Of a stretch of DNA of 64,000 nt, positions 30,666-40,795 are shown one piece after another. The notes beneath the pieces were generated by a model. It worked only from the letters and a program-made list of their open reading frames with translations. It was not told the origin of the DNA and made no database searches. Every line of letters starts with the position of its first letter. Positions within the stretch are counted from its first letter, which is position 1. Source of the stretch: Catonia carolina (taxonomy: Eukaryota > Arthropoda > Insecta > Hemiptera > Achilidae); NCBI GenBank assembly GCA_035578175.1, contig JAQMRL010000003.1:24390419-24454418 (forward strand), given 5' to 3'. A program made the position numbers and the translations under genes.

Positions 30666-31706
30666 AATTTAACCCTTCACCTATCTGTTATCGACAGAAG
30701 CTAATCTGTCAAAACATATTTGTCAGAATTTGTACTGCCCCGAACAGAGAATATAAATCTTGTTCTTTATTTTTATTTAAAATGAAAAAACAGAATTTTA
30801 AAACTTCTAACTTGGTTTTTATTATGTTCATATATTTCTTTAGTACCTTTAAGGTATAGTTAAGTTTTTTTTTAAATTATCAACAGCATAGTTTGAAAAA
30901 TAGTATTATAGGTATATGATGATAATAATAAAATGATAGGTGTAAATTACAGTAGCCTACATCTGCATGATATTTAAGAAATTTATCAGAATTGAAAAAA
31001 AATAGAAATGTTATGAAATTTTTTCGGGTAGAAGGGGGGGGGCTATGATGTTTGTTCATTGGGTTATTGTGTTTTGAGTGACAGTATAATTTATTACCTA
31101 CCGGTCGACCCACTGTTTTTTTACCATGTTAATTTTTTAGAGTAGAGGGTTTCTGTAGGGCCATTATGAACTTTATCATAGTTGTTTTCTCGATTATGTA
31201 ATTTTTTCTATGTTATCTATTCTTTATCTTTCGCGAATACTCCATTTGTTTATACAAAGCCACTACATTCTTTTCCAGAGTTATTCTGTTGTTGAACAGT
31301 TTGTGAAGACAGTCGTTATATTTCTGAGTGTCAGTTAAATCGTTTATGAAACTAGTGTTAAATGAAGTGAGTTACTGAAAACTATTTTTGTATTATAACG
31401 CATGCGTATTGAAACAGGTTATGTTAGTGTACTATTGTATTTCTTCTTAAATAAGAGTCAATTATGTATTTGATAAAAAATGGCCATACTTTCTTTTTTA
31501 GTTAAGCTTAGTATAAATCTTAAGATATTAAAACATTTTGTAATCAATTTAGTTCGCTATTAGGTTAAGTAGCTAATTTAATAGTTGTCATAACTGTAAT
31601 AATAATGTAACTAATTTGTAGTAAACATATTTTCTATAAATTATAAAAGGAAGTTTTATTATTTATAAATAACCAAATTCTTAAACGAACCTGAATAAAG
31701 GTTACA
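30666..31706. other. AT-rich spacer, no gene seen
   Basis: No supported feature. A G run (AAGGGGGGGGGCT) lies near 31031. Confidence 0.45.
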
Positions 31707-31714
31707 GAATATAA

Positions 31715-31893
31715 TTTTTTTTTTTTTTTTGGTTTAACGTCCGACTGTTCTGCAATTACTGCTAATGCAGACGGTGAAGGATGAAATGATTTTTTTTGTA
31801 ACGTATGAAAATATGCCGTGCCTGAATGGGATTCGAACCCAAGACCGCATGATGAGAGGCGAGCACGTTACCAACTACGCCAATGCGGCCGGC
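31715..31893 (-). repeat. SINE family A (short-tail subfamily) with target duplication
   Basis: The plus strand reads T-run, GGTTTAACGTCCGACTGTTC, TACTGCTAATGCAGACGGTG, GATGAAATGATTTTTTTTGT, and the head complement ATTCGAACCCAAGACCGCAT to GCCAATGCGGCCGGC. GAATATAA flanks it at 31707-31714 and 31894-31901. The head has A box TGGCGTAGTTGG and B box GGGTTCGAATCCC on the minus strand. Confidence 0.9.
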
Positions 31894-31924
31894 GAATATA
31901 AGTTAGTGTGACTGTACACGACTT

Positions 31925-32090
31925 GTTGTAGTTATGGGTGAAAAGAATCGATCCAGTATTAGACTACTTGATGATGTAACTGAAGACCTTTGAATTGTAG
32001 GAGTGAGGGACAGGAATGGATAGTAAATCTCACATTGGGGTGTAGCACTAGAGGAATAAGAAAAGCAGAAGGTAAGCAATGCTAGAGATA
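31925..32090 (+). mobile_element. LINE 3' end fragment
   Basis: Translation reads GEKNRSSIRLLDDVTEDL, stop, then VGVRDRNG and ISHWGVALEE..KQK. It matches the DVTEDL/HWAVAIEQEE end of the LINE at 6995-7445. It starts directly after a SINE A copy. Confidence 0.6.
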
Positions 32091-32520
32091 ATTCAACATA
32101 ATTAATGTATTGTAAAAATATTGCGTAAAAATCAGAATTTTTATTCTATAAATGAAGGAAATAAGTAATTATTTATCATTAATATTAATTAGAAAATTCG
32201 TTGGTCAGAAGGGTTCCTCTTTACTTGGTAGCCTATTAGTGCGTTTCAATTTCTAGGATCAATTTTTTAAAGTTTTTTCTCTGGAGTTTATGCAACCTGC
32301 AATGTTAGTTAATTACCCCTACTTACTGCTTGAATGCAACCAACAAAACATGATTGATTTATTTTAATCAGAACATTACATACATCATAAAGTAGTGCTG
32401 ATCGTATAAATAAACAGTTGTAGTTGTTAGTAATAAAAGTTAAAAAATATATTAGAGAGAATAAACTTTTACCATTCTCTTTTGGGTTAATATAGATGTA
32501 GCCTATTGAAAATCGCCCCA
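32091..32520. other. Spacer, nothing recognised
   Basis: AT-rich sequence with no supported feature. Confidence 0.45.
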
Positions 32521-32526
32521 TCCAGA

Positions 32527-32530
<4 letters not shown>

Positions 32531-32574
<44 letters not shown>

Positions 32575-32736
32575 GTTTAACGTCCGACTGTTTTGCAAAT
32601 TGCTGCTAATGCAGACGGTGAAGGATGAAATGAATTTTTTGTAACGTATGAAAAAATGCCATGCCCGAGTGGGATTCGAACCCAAGACCGCGTGATGAGA
32701 GGCGAGCACGTTACCAACATCGCCAACGCGGCCGGC
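32531..32736 (-). repeat. SINE family A (short-tail subfamily) with a 43-base T run
   Basis: An uninterrupted run of 43 T (32531-32573) is the poly-A of an inverted SINE A copy. It continues GGTTTAACGTCCGACTGTTT, CAGACGGTGAAGGATGAAAT, and ends CATCGCCAACGCGGCCGGC. ATYCAGAAAGA flanks both sides (32520-32530 and 32737-32747). The long pure A tail implies a young insertion. Confidence 0.9.
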
Positions 32737-32757
32737 ATTCAGAAAGAGAAAAATATA

Positions 32758-32935
32758 CCTGCCTTCATGGTGCAGTACCTTAGAAAGCTAGATTACGCCG
32801 AATACAAAAAAAATCAATTTTAGGTAAAATTATAAAAACTTTCAACACGTTAAAACCCACAAATTCATTACACTAATCAATTATAGACATTAATAGTCAA
32901 TGAGCTGAAGCAACTTCGAAATAAAAAGAAAGAAA
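32758..32935 (+). repeat. Degraded SINE family B
   Basis: TGCCTTCATGGTGCAGTACC, later AAAACCCACAAATTCATTAC and GAGCTGAAGCAACTTCGAAA line up loosely with family B head and tail. The B-box region is largely lost. Confidence 0.5.
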
Positions 32936-32952
32936 ATTAAAATTAAATTATA

Positions 32953-33016
32953 CGAGTATTTACTCGTATTACTCGTATTTTACTCGTATATTACTCGTAT
33001 TTACTCGTATTATCAT
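32953..33016. repeat. Short tandem repeat of TACTCGTATT
   Basis: Five to six imperfect copies of a 9-11-base unit (ACTCGTATT) follow one another. Confidence 0.85.
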
Positions 33017-33340
33017 TGATATTTATGTAAATGTAATTGAATTTATCATAGTATTTTCTGCTTTTTTTAAAAGAAATTTGTTTAACGTAATCCTTGTATA
33101 ATATTATTTAACTGTATAATCGTAATTTTACAAGAAATTTTTATAGTAGTTAAATTTCAGTTATTTTTTTCTGTGTACTTCTATGCGGGTACAGAACTCT
33201 TTATGAAGAAGAGTTTTAGCGCATAAGAATATTTATAAAAATATTGTATACTTGTACAGCCTAGTTTAGTTTAGCAAAATGGTAATGTATATTTAGCTAA
33301 ATAAAATTAATAAATAAATATTGAATACTGATAATATATT
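33017..33340. other. AT-rich spacer
   Basis: Nothing recognised. Confidence 0.5.
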
Positions 33341-34229
33341 CAATAATTTATACGTAGGTATTATTAATTTATATAAATATATAAATATTCCGGAGTTAAA
33401 CTAGTCCTCCATCCGGATCTCCGGGTGAGGACTATCAGAGAGGACTTCATCAAAAAAATGAAAGTTTCTGTAATTCTTCGAGTTGGAACATGGAAAATTA
33501 GGAGTTTAAAACAAACTGGTAGGTTAGAAAATTTAAAGTAAATCACAAATGATGTAGGGTGTTACAAGTATGTAGATATGAAACGACTTACGCCAAATAG
33601 ACAGCTTGGAGAACTGCATCAAACCAGTCGTGAGACTGATGATAAAAAAAATAATCTGATTTTTTCATTTTATTTTATTAGATGTAGTACAACTGTGCAG
33701 CTTTTCACAACCAGTAAGTAGATATATTTGTAGCTTGTTTTACACTGCTTAACCTCTTTCGAGAACGGCTTCTGCGGCTTCTGCTAATGAGTGGTGTTCT
33801 CCTCGAAAGAGGTTAAGCAGTGTAAAACAAGCTACAAATATATCTACTTACTGGTTGTGAAAAGCTGCACAGTTGTACTACATCTAATAAAATAAAATGA
33901 AAAAATCACATTGTATTTTTTTTATCATCAGTCTCACGACTGGTTTGATGCAGTTCTCCAAGCTGTCTATTTGGCGTAAGTCTTTTCATATCTACATACT
34001 TGTAACACCCTACATCATTTGTGATTTGCTTTAAATTTTCTAACCTACCAGTTTGTTTTAAACTCCTAATTTTCCATGTTCCAACTCGAAGAATTACAGA
34101 AACTTCATTTTTTTGATGAAGTCCTCTCTGATAATCCTCACCCGGAGATCCGGATGGAGGACTAGTTTAACTCCGGAATATTTATATATTTATATAAATA
34201 TAAAAATTAATTATATATATAAATTATTG
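33341..34229. mobile_element. Fold-back inverted dimer of an internally deleted LINE
   Basis: A left arm (33341-33766) and right arm (33796-34229) are near-identical inverted copies of about 430 nt around a 29-nt spacer (GGCTTCTGCGGCTTCTGC...). Each arm contains a LINE endonuclease start (MKVSVILRVGTWKIRSLKQT, GRLENLK) fused directly to the LINE 3' end (NDVGCYKYVDMKRL, then CATCAAACCAGTCGTGAGAC). The middle of endonuclease, all of the reverse transcriptase and the rest are deleted. The fusion point sits in shared sequence TTAGAAAATTTAAAG. After the LINE tail each arm continues through about 110 bp of other sequence to the spacer. Confidence 0.85.
33458..33533 (+). pseudogene. LINE endonuclease N-terminal stub
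   Basis: ATG at 33458 opens 24-25 codons containing the RVGTWKIRSLKQTGRLENLK block, the conserved start (TWNVRSL) of the LINE apurinic-type endonuclease, and then a TAA stop. It is mirrored in the right arm. It only marks the 5' end of the parent LINE and has no catalytic residues beyond the opening N-terminal strand. Confidence 0.75.
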
Positions 34230-34565
34230 TATATTGTAAAATTGGTGTTTAAAAATTATAGATTAAACTTTTTAACAATATTTTAAATATGTTACTAGGA
34301 AGAAGAAACAAAAATCTGACTTGTCAAATTTATGCCAGATCTCTGCTCCACCTTCTGCAGAGCCAACGTTTAGGGTTATCAGGTAAATTTGGACTGTTTA
34401 GAACGCGGATTTGTAGGTTTATATTGTTTTCTAATTTTTATTTAAATCGTTGGTATGTCTGTTAAAATAAATCTATAGGAGAGCGTTAACAATTTTATTT
34501 AAATACCTTTCTTTTAACTACATGGTATCATTCATAAACGACACTATTTTGTGGTGAAAAGACTA
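34230..34565. other. Spacer between two fold-back elements
   Basis: About 340 bp without recognisable features. Confidence 0.5.
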
Positions 34566-34567
34566 TA

Positions 34568-35499
34568 CGAGGTCTGGCTATTAAATAATGAGACTGACGT
34601 TGTAAAAAAATTCATTTTTATTTTATACATAATCACTTATTGTCACCTTCAATATACACTCCTTCTCTATCCCTACAACGCTCCATGCGAATTTTCCATT
34701 GTTGGAAACAGTGCTGGAAGTCATCTGTCAGCTCCTTCAGGACACATGCTGGTTTCTCTTTTACAGCTTCAACAGACTCAAATCTTGTCCCTTTTAATGC
34801 AGATTTAACCTTAGGGAACAGGTAGAAGATAATAACAAGTAATGAAACGTGGTTTTTTACTTATGATCCGGAAACAAAGCACCAATCCATGCACTGGAAA
34901 AGCCGAACTTCACCGAGAGCTAAAAAAGCTCGAACAAGCAAGTCAAAATTTAAAGCAATGATGATTGTTCTTTTTTTATATCCATAGGATTGTGCACCTT
35001 CACTGAGTTCCTGAAGGTCAAATAATTATCCATATTACTACCTTGAGGTACTTTTTAAACTACGTCAAAGAGTAAGGTAAAAAGCCCCGAAATGTGGAAG
35101 GACAAATCATGGGTTCTCTACCAAGACAATGTGCCAGTTCATTCCGCGTTATCTATCAAGAGGTTACTAGCCAAGTACAGCATCTCAGTGTTAGAACATC
35201 CACCTTTGTTACCAGATCTTGCACCATGTGACTTCTACCTGTTCCTTAAGGTGAAATCTGCATTAAAAGGGACAAGATTTGAGTCTGTGGAAGCTGTAAA
35301 AGAGAAAGCGGCACTTGTCCTAAAGGAGCTGACAGAAGATGACTTCCAGCACTGTTTCCAACAATGGAAAATTCGTATGGAGCGTTTCAGGGGTAGAAAA
35401 GGAGTGTACATATATTGAAGGTGACAATAAGTGATTATATAAAAAATTAAAATTAAATATTTTACAACGTCAGTCTCGTTATTTAATAGCCACACCTCG
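34568..35499. mobile_element. Mariner fold-back element: two inverted 3' ends
   Basis: The left arm (34568-34828) is the inverted complement of the right arm (35232-35499). Both contain the transposase C-terminus and the same terminus (CGAGGTSTGGCTATTAAATA, then ACGAGACTGACGTTGTAAA), with TA at each outer edge (34566-34567 and 35500-35501). Between the arms, plus-strand sequence carries the middle of the transposase. Both ends therefore derive from the 3' end and the 5' half of the element is missing. By eye the arms are roughly 90 percent identical, so this is older than the copy at 54442. Confidence 0.88.
34838..35418 (+). pseudogene. Mariner transposase, catalytic and C-terminal part (broken)
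   Basis: From 34841 the plus strand reads NETWFFTYDPETKHQSMHWK, then SPRAKKARTSKSKFKAMMIV. Frameshifts and stops follow (34980-35090), and then the open frame 35092-35418 with VLYQDNVPVHSALSIKRLLA, HPPLLPDLAPCDFYLFLKVK and a GTRFESVEAVKEKA block. The second and third catalytic aspartates are present with 34 residues between them, the mariner D34D spacing. The first (normally GDETW) reads N. The N-terminal DNA-binding part is absent. Confidence 0.87.
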
Positions 35500-35535
35500 T
35501 ATTATGGTAGGTTTGAACGCGTAATTATTTCTTTA

Positions 35536-35603
35536 CCCTGGCCGGGAATCTAACCTGGAACCTTCCGCTTTGTGGCCTAGCATGCTAACCACTGCGCCAT
35601 GAA
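35536..35603 (-). repeat. tRNA-like SINE head, inverted
   Basis: On the minus strand: ATGGCGCAGTGGTTAGCATG (A box) and GGTTAGATTCCCGGCCAGGG (B-box region). It lies head to head with the next SINE. Confidence 0.65.
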
Positions 35604-35621
35604 GAATTCACCCTAATCTCT

Positions 35622-35765
35622 AGGCCGGCCCGTGGTGTAGTGGTTAGCAACTATCTTTTATGTTAGAAGTTCCTGGATTCGATTAATCATTTTTTCATCA
35701 CTCATTTTCATCTATCAACCTTCTTCTTCTGCATTAGCAGTAATGTGCAAAATCTGAAATAGAAT
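35622..35765 (+). repeat. SINE family C
   Basis: GGCCGGCCCGTGGTGTAGTG, GTTAGCAACTATC, TTCCTGGATTCGATTAATC, TCATTTTCATCTATCAACCT and CTGCATTAGCAGTAATGTGC. The tail CTGCATTAGCAGTAATKTGC is shared, inverted, with the family A short-tail copies. Confidence 0.78.
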
Positions 35766-37330
35766 AAAAAACTACGCCACGGAATCGTTTACATTATATT
35801 TCTCTAGGCAGTGATGCTGTACGTTTATTGACATAGTTTGTTTCCACTGAGAAGTTTACTGAAACAAAAACCCATTACTAGGAATGAAACAAATTTATTT
35901 TATTCTACGGGTGTGTGGTGTTTCACACCATAAAAGAAACCTTTAGATAAAAAGAAGAAAAAAGAAAAGCAGTAAGTAATGGTTTAAAAATTGAGAAGGT
36001 AGGTACATCCTACAAAATAAGGTTCGAAAACCTTCTAATACAGGTAGACTTGTAAGGGCAGTACTTAACAAATTGTCTTCATCTGTACCCCTAGTTGATT
36101 CCGAGACCAGATAAGTGACGCCTATTTACTTCAATGAACCATTAACTCAGAAAGCAAAAAAAAACTACCCCAAAACCACACCCTTATTAGTTTGTGTTCG
36201 GAGTGAATATAGACATTTGGGTTTTATCAACATGTAAGTGCAGATCCATTTGGTTTTTATTATAGAAGAATATTGTTTCTTACATTTTAGTGTTACAAAC
36301 ATATCAAAACAAAAATGACTATAAAAATGTCTTATTCAGACATAATTTTTTTGTTCACTTTTTTTATTGACACCTCCACAAACCTACAACTCCTTAAATT
36401 ATAAGGTTGGATATTCAGAAGGAATAATTGGTCGTTGACAATCATCCCTTATCTTTATTTTTTGTTTCGTTTTTAATAATGATTCCATGTCAACTTTAAA
36501 TTTGATGTATATACAGTAAAGTGACCATGCAATACAGAATTCAACATAAACTTTTCATTCCTAATACTATCTTGATATATAATTTTAGTTGATTTTTAAA
36601 GAACAGAGAGTACATTATAATGCGTTTCTGTAACGTTTTTCCTCTTTTCTCATTTTATTCCATTACTTATTTAATCTACCTTGGTTAACAGGAGATCATA
36701 ATTATTTTTGAGCGCATTCTATCTGCAATCAAATGAAAGCAGTCATATTGATCGTTGTTACAAACTATATTTTGAGTAAATTTGATAAAAAATTAGCTTT
36801 AAACAAGCACCATCTATTAATATTAATCAAATTTAAAAAAGTCTTTTTATGTAAAGCTTCAAAGGTGGTTTTCTCCTCGGCTTCCCTTTCTTTTTATCTC
36901 CAAAACTTTTCACAAAAATAATTGTGTTTCATAATTACCCCGATATATTTCGCTGTTCAAGCTTGCAATGTTTTCTCGTTTGAGCCAGATTCTCAGTAAT
37001 ATTTAATTTCATGTCTTTTTCTCGATCCATTTGATCTCCTATATTTACCTTCACAGCAGCATCTCCATCTCCATCGCTTCTGGTTTTACTTTTTCTACTC
37101 CTTTCCCAACAACCGTATTTCACTTTTTAAAGTAAAAAAATACAGCGGAAAACATTTGTTTCACAAATTACTTTTTTTTTTATCGGAATATTTACATGAT
37201 TATTCACTATCACTTTTTTAATCAGAAAAAACTAGCTGAGACAATTGTGGCGTTTTGGGTGAAATGTGTAAAATAAAATTTTAAGAAAAACTTTAAACAT
37301 TCAATGTTTGTATTTTGGATACAGAACTTG
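35766..37330. other. AT-rich spacer, no gene seen
   Basis: A minus frame at 36935-37123 (WERSRKSKTRSDGDGDAAVK) has a less random look but no recognisable domain. The rest is low-information. Confidence 0.4.
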
Positions 37331-37333
37331 ATT

Positions 37334-37495
37334 GATAAACGTGGTCTCGGTTTCAATTTCCCGGCTAGAGTCTGGATATCGTACGTGCTTTTAAAACCCA
37401 CTATTTCACAGTAGTCCTAATAATCGTAATAATTACACACAATCGTCACTAATTACTGAACTATTGATACAACTTTAAATTAAATAAAAACAATA
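37334..37495 (+). repeat. SINE family B, degraded
   Basis: GTTTCAATTTCCCGGCTAGA and GTCTGGATATCG, then CAGTAGTCCTAATAATCG and TTGATACAACTTTAAATTAA, match the body and tail. The A box is mostly missing. Confidence 0.65.
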
Positions 37496-37774
37496 AAAAT
37501 TGAATATTTACTATCAGTTATTCCTGATATATTAAAAGGAACAATGTTTAAAATACATTTATGAGAATAACATGGTAGTTAACGGACTAGCTGATCGGTA
37601 TTTTCGGGAAATAATTATGGTGTTACATCTGGTAATGAAACTAGTTATTTCTTACGATTTGTTTGTGGATTTAATTAATTTATGGTAAAGTATGTTATGA
37701 AATCGTTATGTATTTCCATATACGACGATGGGAGTTTACTTCTTTGGTAAATTTTTATTTTTTTAATCTATAAT
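37496..37774. other. Short AT-rich spacer
   Basis: Nothing recognised. Confidence 0.5.
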
Positions 37775-38062
37775 ATGTGTACGTTGCAATCTATTCAATT
37801 TAAGGACACTAGGCAACCCCATAACCCAATAAGATGAAAATTATGTGTATGACGTGTAAATGAGGTTTAACCTTGTACAAGCCCAGGCCGATCATTCTTA
37901 AGAGAGTATGGATAATTGAACCCCAGCCATCAAAGTACATCGGTAAACATTGTCTAGTATTCAAATACTTACAAAAGTAACAACCTTTCCTAGGATTTGA
38001 ACTACAGATTCTTCGTCTCCAAAAAGTCGGCGACGACTTCACTTCTAGACCAACCCGGTGGG
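37775..38062 (-). repeat. SINE family D, inverted
   Basis: The inverted copy begins with GTGTACGTTGCAATCTATTC and passes CCATAACCCAATAAGATG, TGTATGACGTGTAAATGAGG and CATCAAAGTACATCGG. It ends with a head complement TTCTAGACCAACCCGGTGGG. The minus-strand head is CCCACCGGGTTGGTCTAGAA with B box GTTCAAATCCTAGG-type. Compare 41167-41496. Confidence 0.82.
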
Positions 38063-38230
38063 TTTGTAAATTAAATAGATTCAAAATTCATCTGAGGGTA
38101 TTTACAATAATGATAGTACGTAAAATTTTATTTCATTAAAAATTAGTTTTCCTACGGTTTTCTTTACCAGATGGTAAACTGCGCGTGTTATTTTATGAAG
38201 GTAAAACTAAAACTTTTCTCCTTTTTATTA
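38063..38230. other. Short spacer
   Basis: Nothing recognised. Confidence 0.5.
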
Positions 38231-38339
38231 TTGCCAGAAGAAAGTGGGCAGTTGTCAGTTTTAAAACACTATCTGCTTCCCGACCCGTTCTGTACCACCA
38301 CCGACCTTTAAATCGGTCGCTGTTAATCAGGATAAACAC

Positions 38340-38564
38340 ATGACGATGGCGACCTTGGTTATATTCTTAGTATGGGCGCCGGCGCCCACGTGCCAAGAAT
38401 GCCCCTTGTCTTGTCAGGTGGATAGCCCTACAGACTCCAGACTAAGACCCCAACAGACGTTTAATAAAGTATTAACTTATATACCATCCAAACAACTTAT
38501 TTACTGCAACATCCTTGTAATACAATGTAATTCTTTATCCCTTGTAACATTCTGCTACAATTGA
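38340..38564 (+). CDS. Uncertain 74-codon ORF with a signal-like start
   Basis: ATG at 38340 gives MTMATLVIFLVWAPAPTCQE, resembling a short secretion signal, then CPLSCQVDSPTDSRLRPQQT and an AT-coded tail. The first 40 codons are much more GC-rich than the surroundings, and a perfect 14-bp palindrome GGGCGCCGGCGCCC (38374-38387) sits in them. CAGGTGGAT at about 38416 could be a splice donor. I do not recognise the protein. It may be a fragment of an unknown repeat. Confidence 0.15.
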   Translation: MTMATLVIFLVWAPAPTCQECPLSCQVDSPTDSRLRPQQTFNKVLTYIPSKQLIYCNILVIQCNSLSLVTFCYN

Positions 38565-39404
38565 CTAGGAGATTATCTGTGCAAATAAAAATAAAACTGT
38601 TTAATGTAGATCTAACTTCTATCAATATAAAACAAATATTTGTCGCCAGTTTTAAAATGAAAATATGTAGACCACACTATTTTTCTATATATTTCTCCTT
38701 TTTTACACTGGCCTTTGAAAGGAGTACGTTGTTTTTTTCTTGTTTTTACTTTATTAATGTTATTTTACAACTGTATGTATATACGAGTATAACTAGAAGA
38801 TTTTTGAGGATAGATTTTTGCGATGGCGGGTGAAAATATGACGTGAATGACTTAAGGGAGAACAGTTTTTTTTAAAATTTGTTATTCGAAAATTTACAAA
38901 CTATTGATTTTTATAATGGCAAGTAAGAAGCTAAATTTATATTTAATACTTGTTTTCACTATTGTTGAAGCTAACAGTCACATTATCCTCCTCATTGGTT
39001 TTCTCCGTGAAGTTCTCGTGGCCAGATACGTTAAAGCCTTCTAAGTGGTGTTTAATCAGGTTAAACTCACTATAATTTACAAAATTCATATAATAGAACT
39101 ACAATCATTCTACTTAAATTGTTACGATCGGTTAAATAAGCAATCCAACCAATTATCCCGTAATTTAACTGTAAGGAACTCCCAATTGCGCAATGGAAAA
39201 CCGAAAATTGAGTAAAGATCTTTCAATCTGAAAAGCGACTAGCACCTACAATTCTTACCGGAGAATGTACCAGAAGGTACCTCTTCTTCTGGCAATATGG
39301 CAATAAGATACATGCTAATTCATATGCTTTAGGTTCTATAAAGTGCATTGCAGTGTCTTAATTTACAGTCTAACAATATTTACTTTTTTATTATTTTTTG
39401 ACCA
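38565..39404. other. AT-rich spacer, no gene seen
   Basis: A 90-codon plus frame (38561-38833) has no domain. No repeat family recognised. Confidence 0.4.
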
Positions 39405-40010
39405 CATTGGATAATTTTAGTCGATTTATTCTTGGATCTCTTTTGAAGTTTTTGATCCCAGTATTTTTTCATTCTATCGAACCCTGCTTTTCTTTCTTCG
39501 TCTGCAAACACCCTCTCCGTGTATTTACTAGTTTTAGCTTGTAATGCAGTGTGTTTGTCTTTTAGTATTTTCGTTTTTCTGATTTACGTTTTAAATCTTT
39601 CAGTGTAATCTACATTTCCTCCATATCCTTTTTAACTTTCTTGATTATTTACTTTTTATTGTAAAATATTTTGTTCAGTTTATTTATGTTCTCTATTTTA
39701 TTTTTAATTTCTTCGTCTTCATTGTCATTCTTTTCGATTACACAATCTAGGTATTTAAATCTCTTTATTCCATTTATTTTTCCGATCTTCTATTAAGTAT
39801 TTTGGTTTTTTCTTCTTACAACACATAGGCCTAGGCTCAGATTTTTTGCACACCCTTTTAATAACTGTACTTGTCTTCTTGCTGTGTCTATCTTATCCGA
39901 TATTAAAGTTACATCAACTCCAAAAGCTAAAAAAGTTATAGCTACGTATTTATATATTTTTCTTATCTTTACCGAGTTGTTCATATTGGATTGATCCAGT
40001 TACTTTTCCC
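39405..40010 (-). mobile_element. LINE fragment: decayed palm plus C-terminal tail
   Basis: The minus strand gives NMNNSVKIRKIYKYVAITFL, AFGVDVTLISDKIDTARRQV and QLLKGCAKNLSLGL, matching 'LAYADDIALIA...AR.QVE.L...A...GL', with the YADD box changed to FGVD. KTKYLIEDRK and 'FKYLDCVIEK.D' follow after frameshifts, then YTERVFADEERKAGFDRMKK and YWDQKLQKRSKNKS at the end. The region between FKYLG and the tail is shortened, so there is an internal deletion. Confidence 0.72.
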
Positions 40011-40660
40011 ATTTCTTTACTACTTTATCCAAAACACAGTTAAATGATAATTGTGATATCTAATCTATATTAATTTAATTGCAAAGAGCGGATGAAGTAA
40101 CAGACAAATAAAAATAAAATAATCCGCTTCACTTGATTTACTGGAGGCGGAATTGCAGACTGGATGGCGGACGGGACACTGTTGAGAATTTCTTAGAACA
40201 TGATTATTAAGATTCTTATTGATACGATTTTTTACAGAGACTGAGATCTAAAAATAGTCTGCGAATCGCCTGAAGGGGTTATTCATTTGATAGATAATAT
40301 GGATAAATTATTCGAGTTAAAAGAATACATATTCACATGCAGGTACTGTAAATAGTTGTAAGAAATAACTCTGAATGGCGCCTTTATTCTTTTATACGTA
40401 GGCGACCTGATTCTAGTTTCATTAGGCCTAATGGTACATGAGTCGTAGTGGTTGTTAATCACTTGTTGTAGATTAATATTGTATATACCTGGCCAACACT
40501 GGGTGGTCAAAAAAATAATCAAATGTTATTACAAGAGCTACAATTGGAATAAAATAAATAAATAAATAGTTTCGGAAATTGAAAACGACCCTGTAAGAAA
40601 ATAAAACTCTGAAATTATTTGATGTTTCTTCTTCGGTAATACTCAAAGAACAATTAACTA
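40011..40660. other. Spacer, nothing recognised
   Basis: AT-rich with no supported feature. Confidence 0.45.
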
Positions 40661-40669
40661 AAATATTAT

Positions 40670-40795
40670 CTTCTTACAGTGCTCATCCGTTCCGAATGTT
40701 AGCGATCAGCACTCTGAAGTTTCTTTACACTGTAGGCTGTAATTCTGAACAACTCCGCTGGATGTTTTCCCGCACCCGTAAAATAATATAGTGAC
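40670..40795 (-). mobile_element. LINE extreme 3' end (29791 family)
   Basis: The minus strand reads IQRSCSELQPTV-like, then ETSECXSLTFGTDEHCKKI. In the alternative frame it carries the 'LFR.AVDKV.V.RMIANVRNG*AL' end. It compares with LFRLAVDRVKVMRLIANVLG at 30510-30575. Only about 120 bp remain. Confidence 0.5.

Noticed and set aside
32953..33016. TACTCGTATT repeats as a telomere-like array
   Set aside because: Only a few imperfect copies and no match to the insect TTAGG repeat.
36935..37123. 62-codon minus ORF rich in K, R, D
   Set aside because: Less random than its neighbours but no recognisable domain, splice signals or repeat match.
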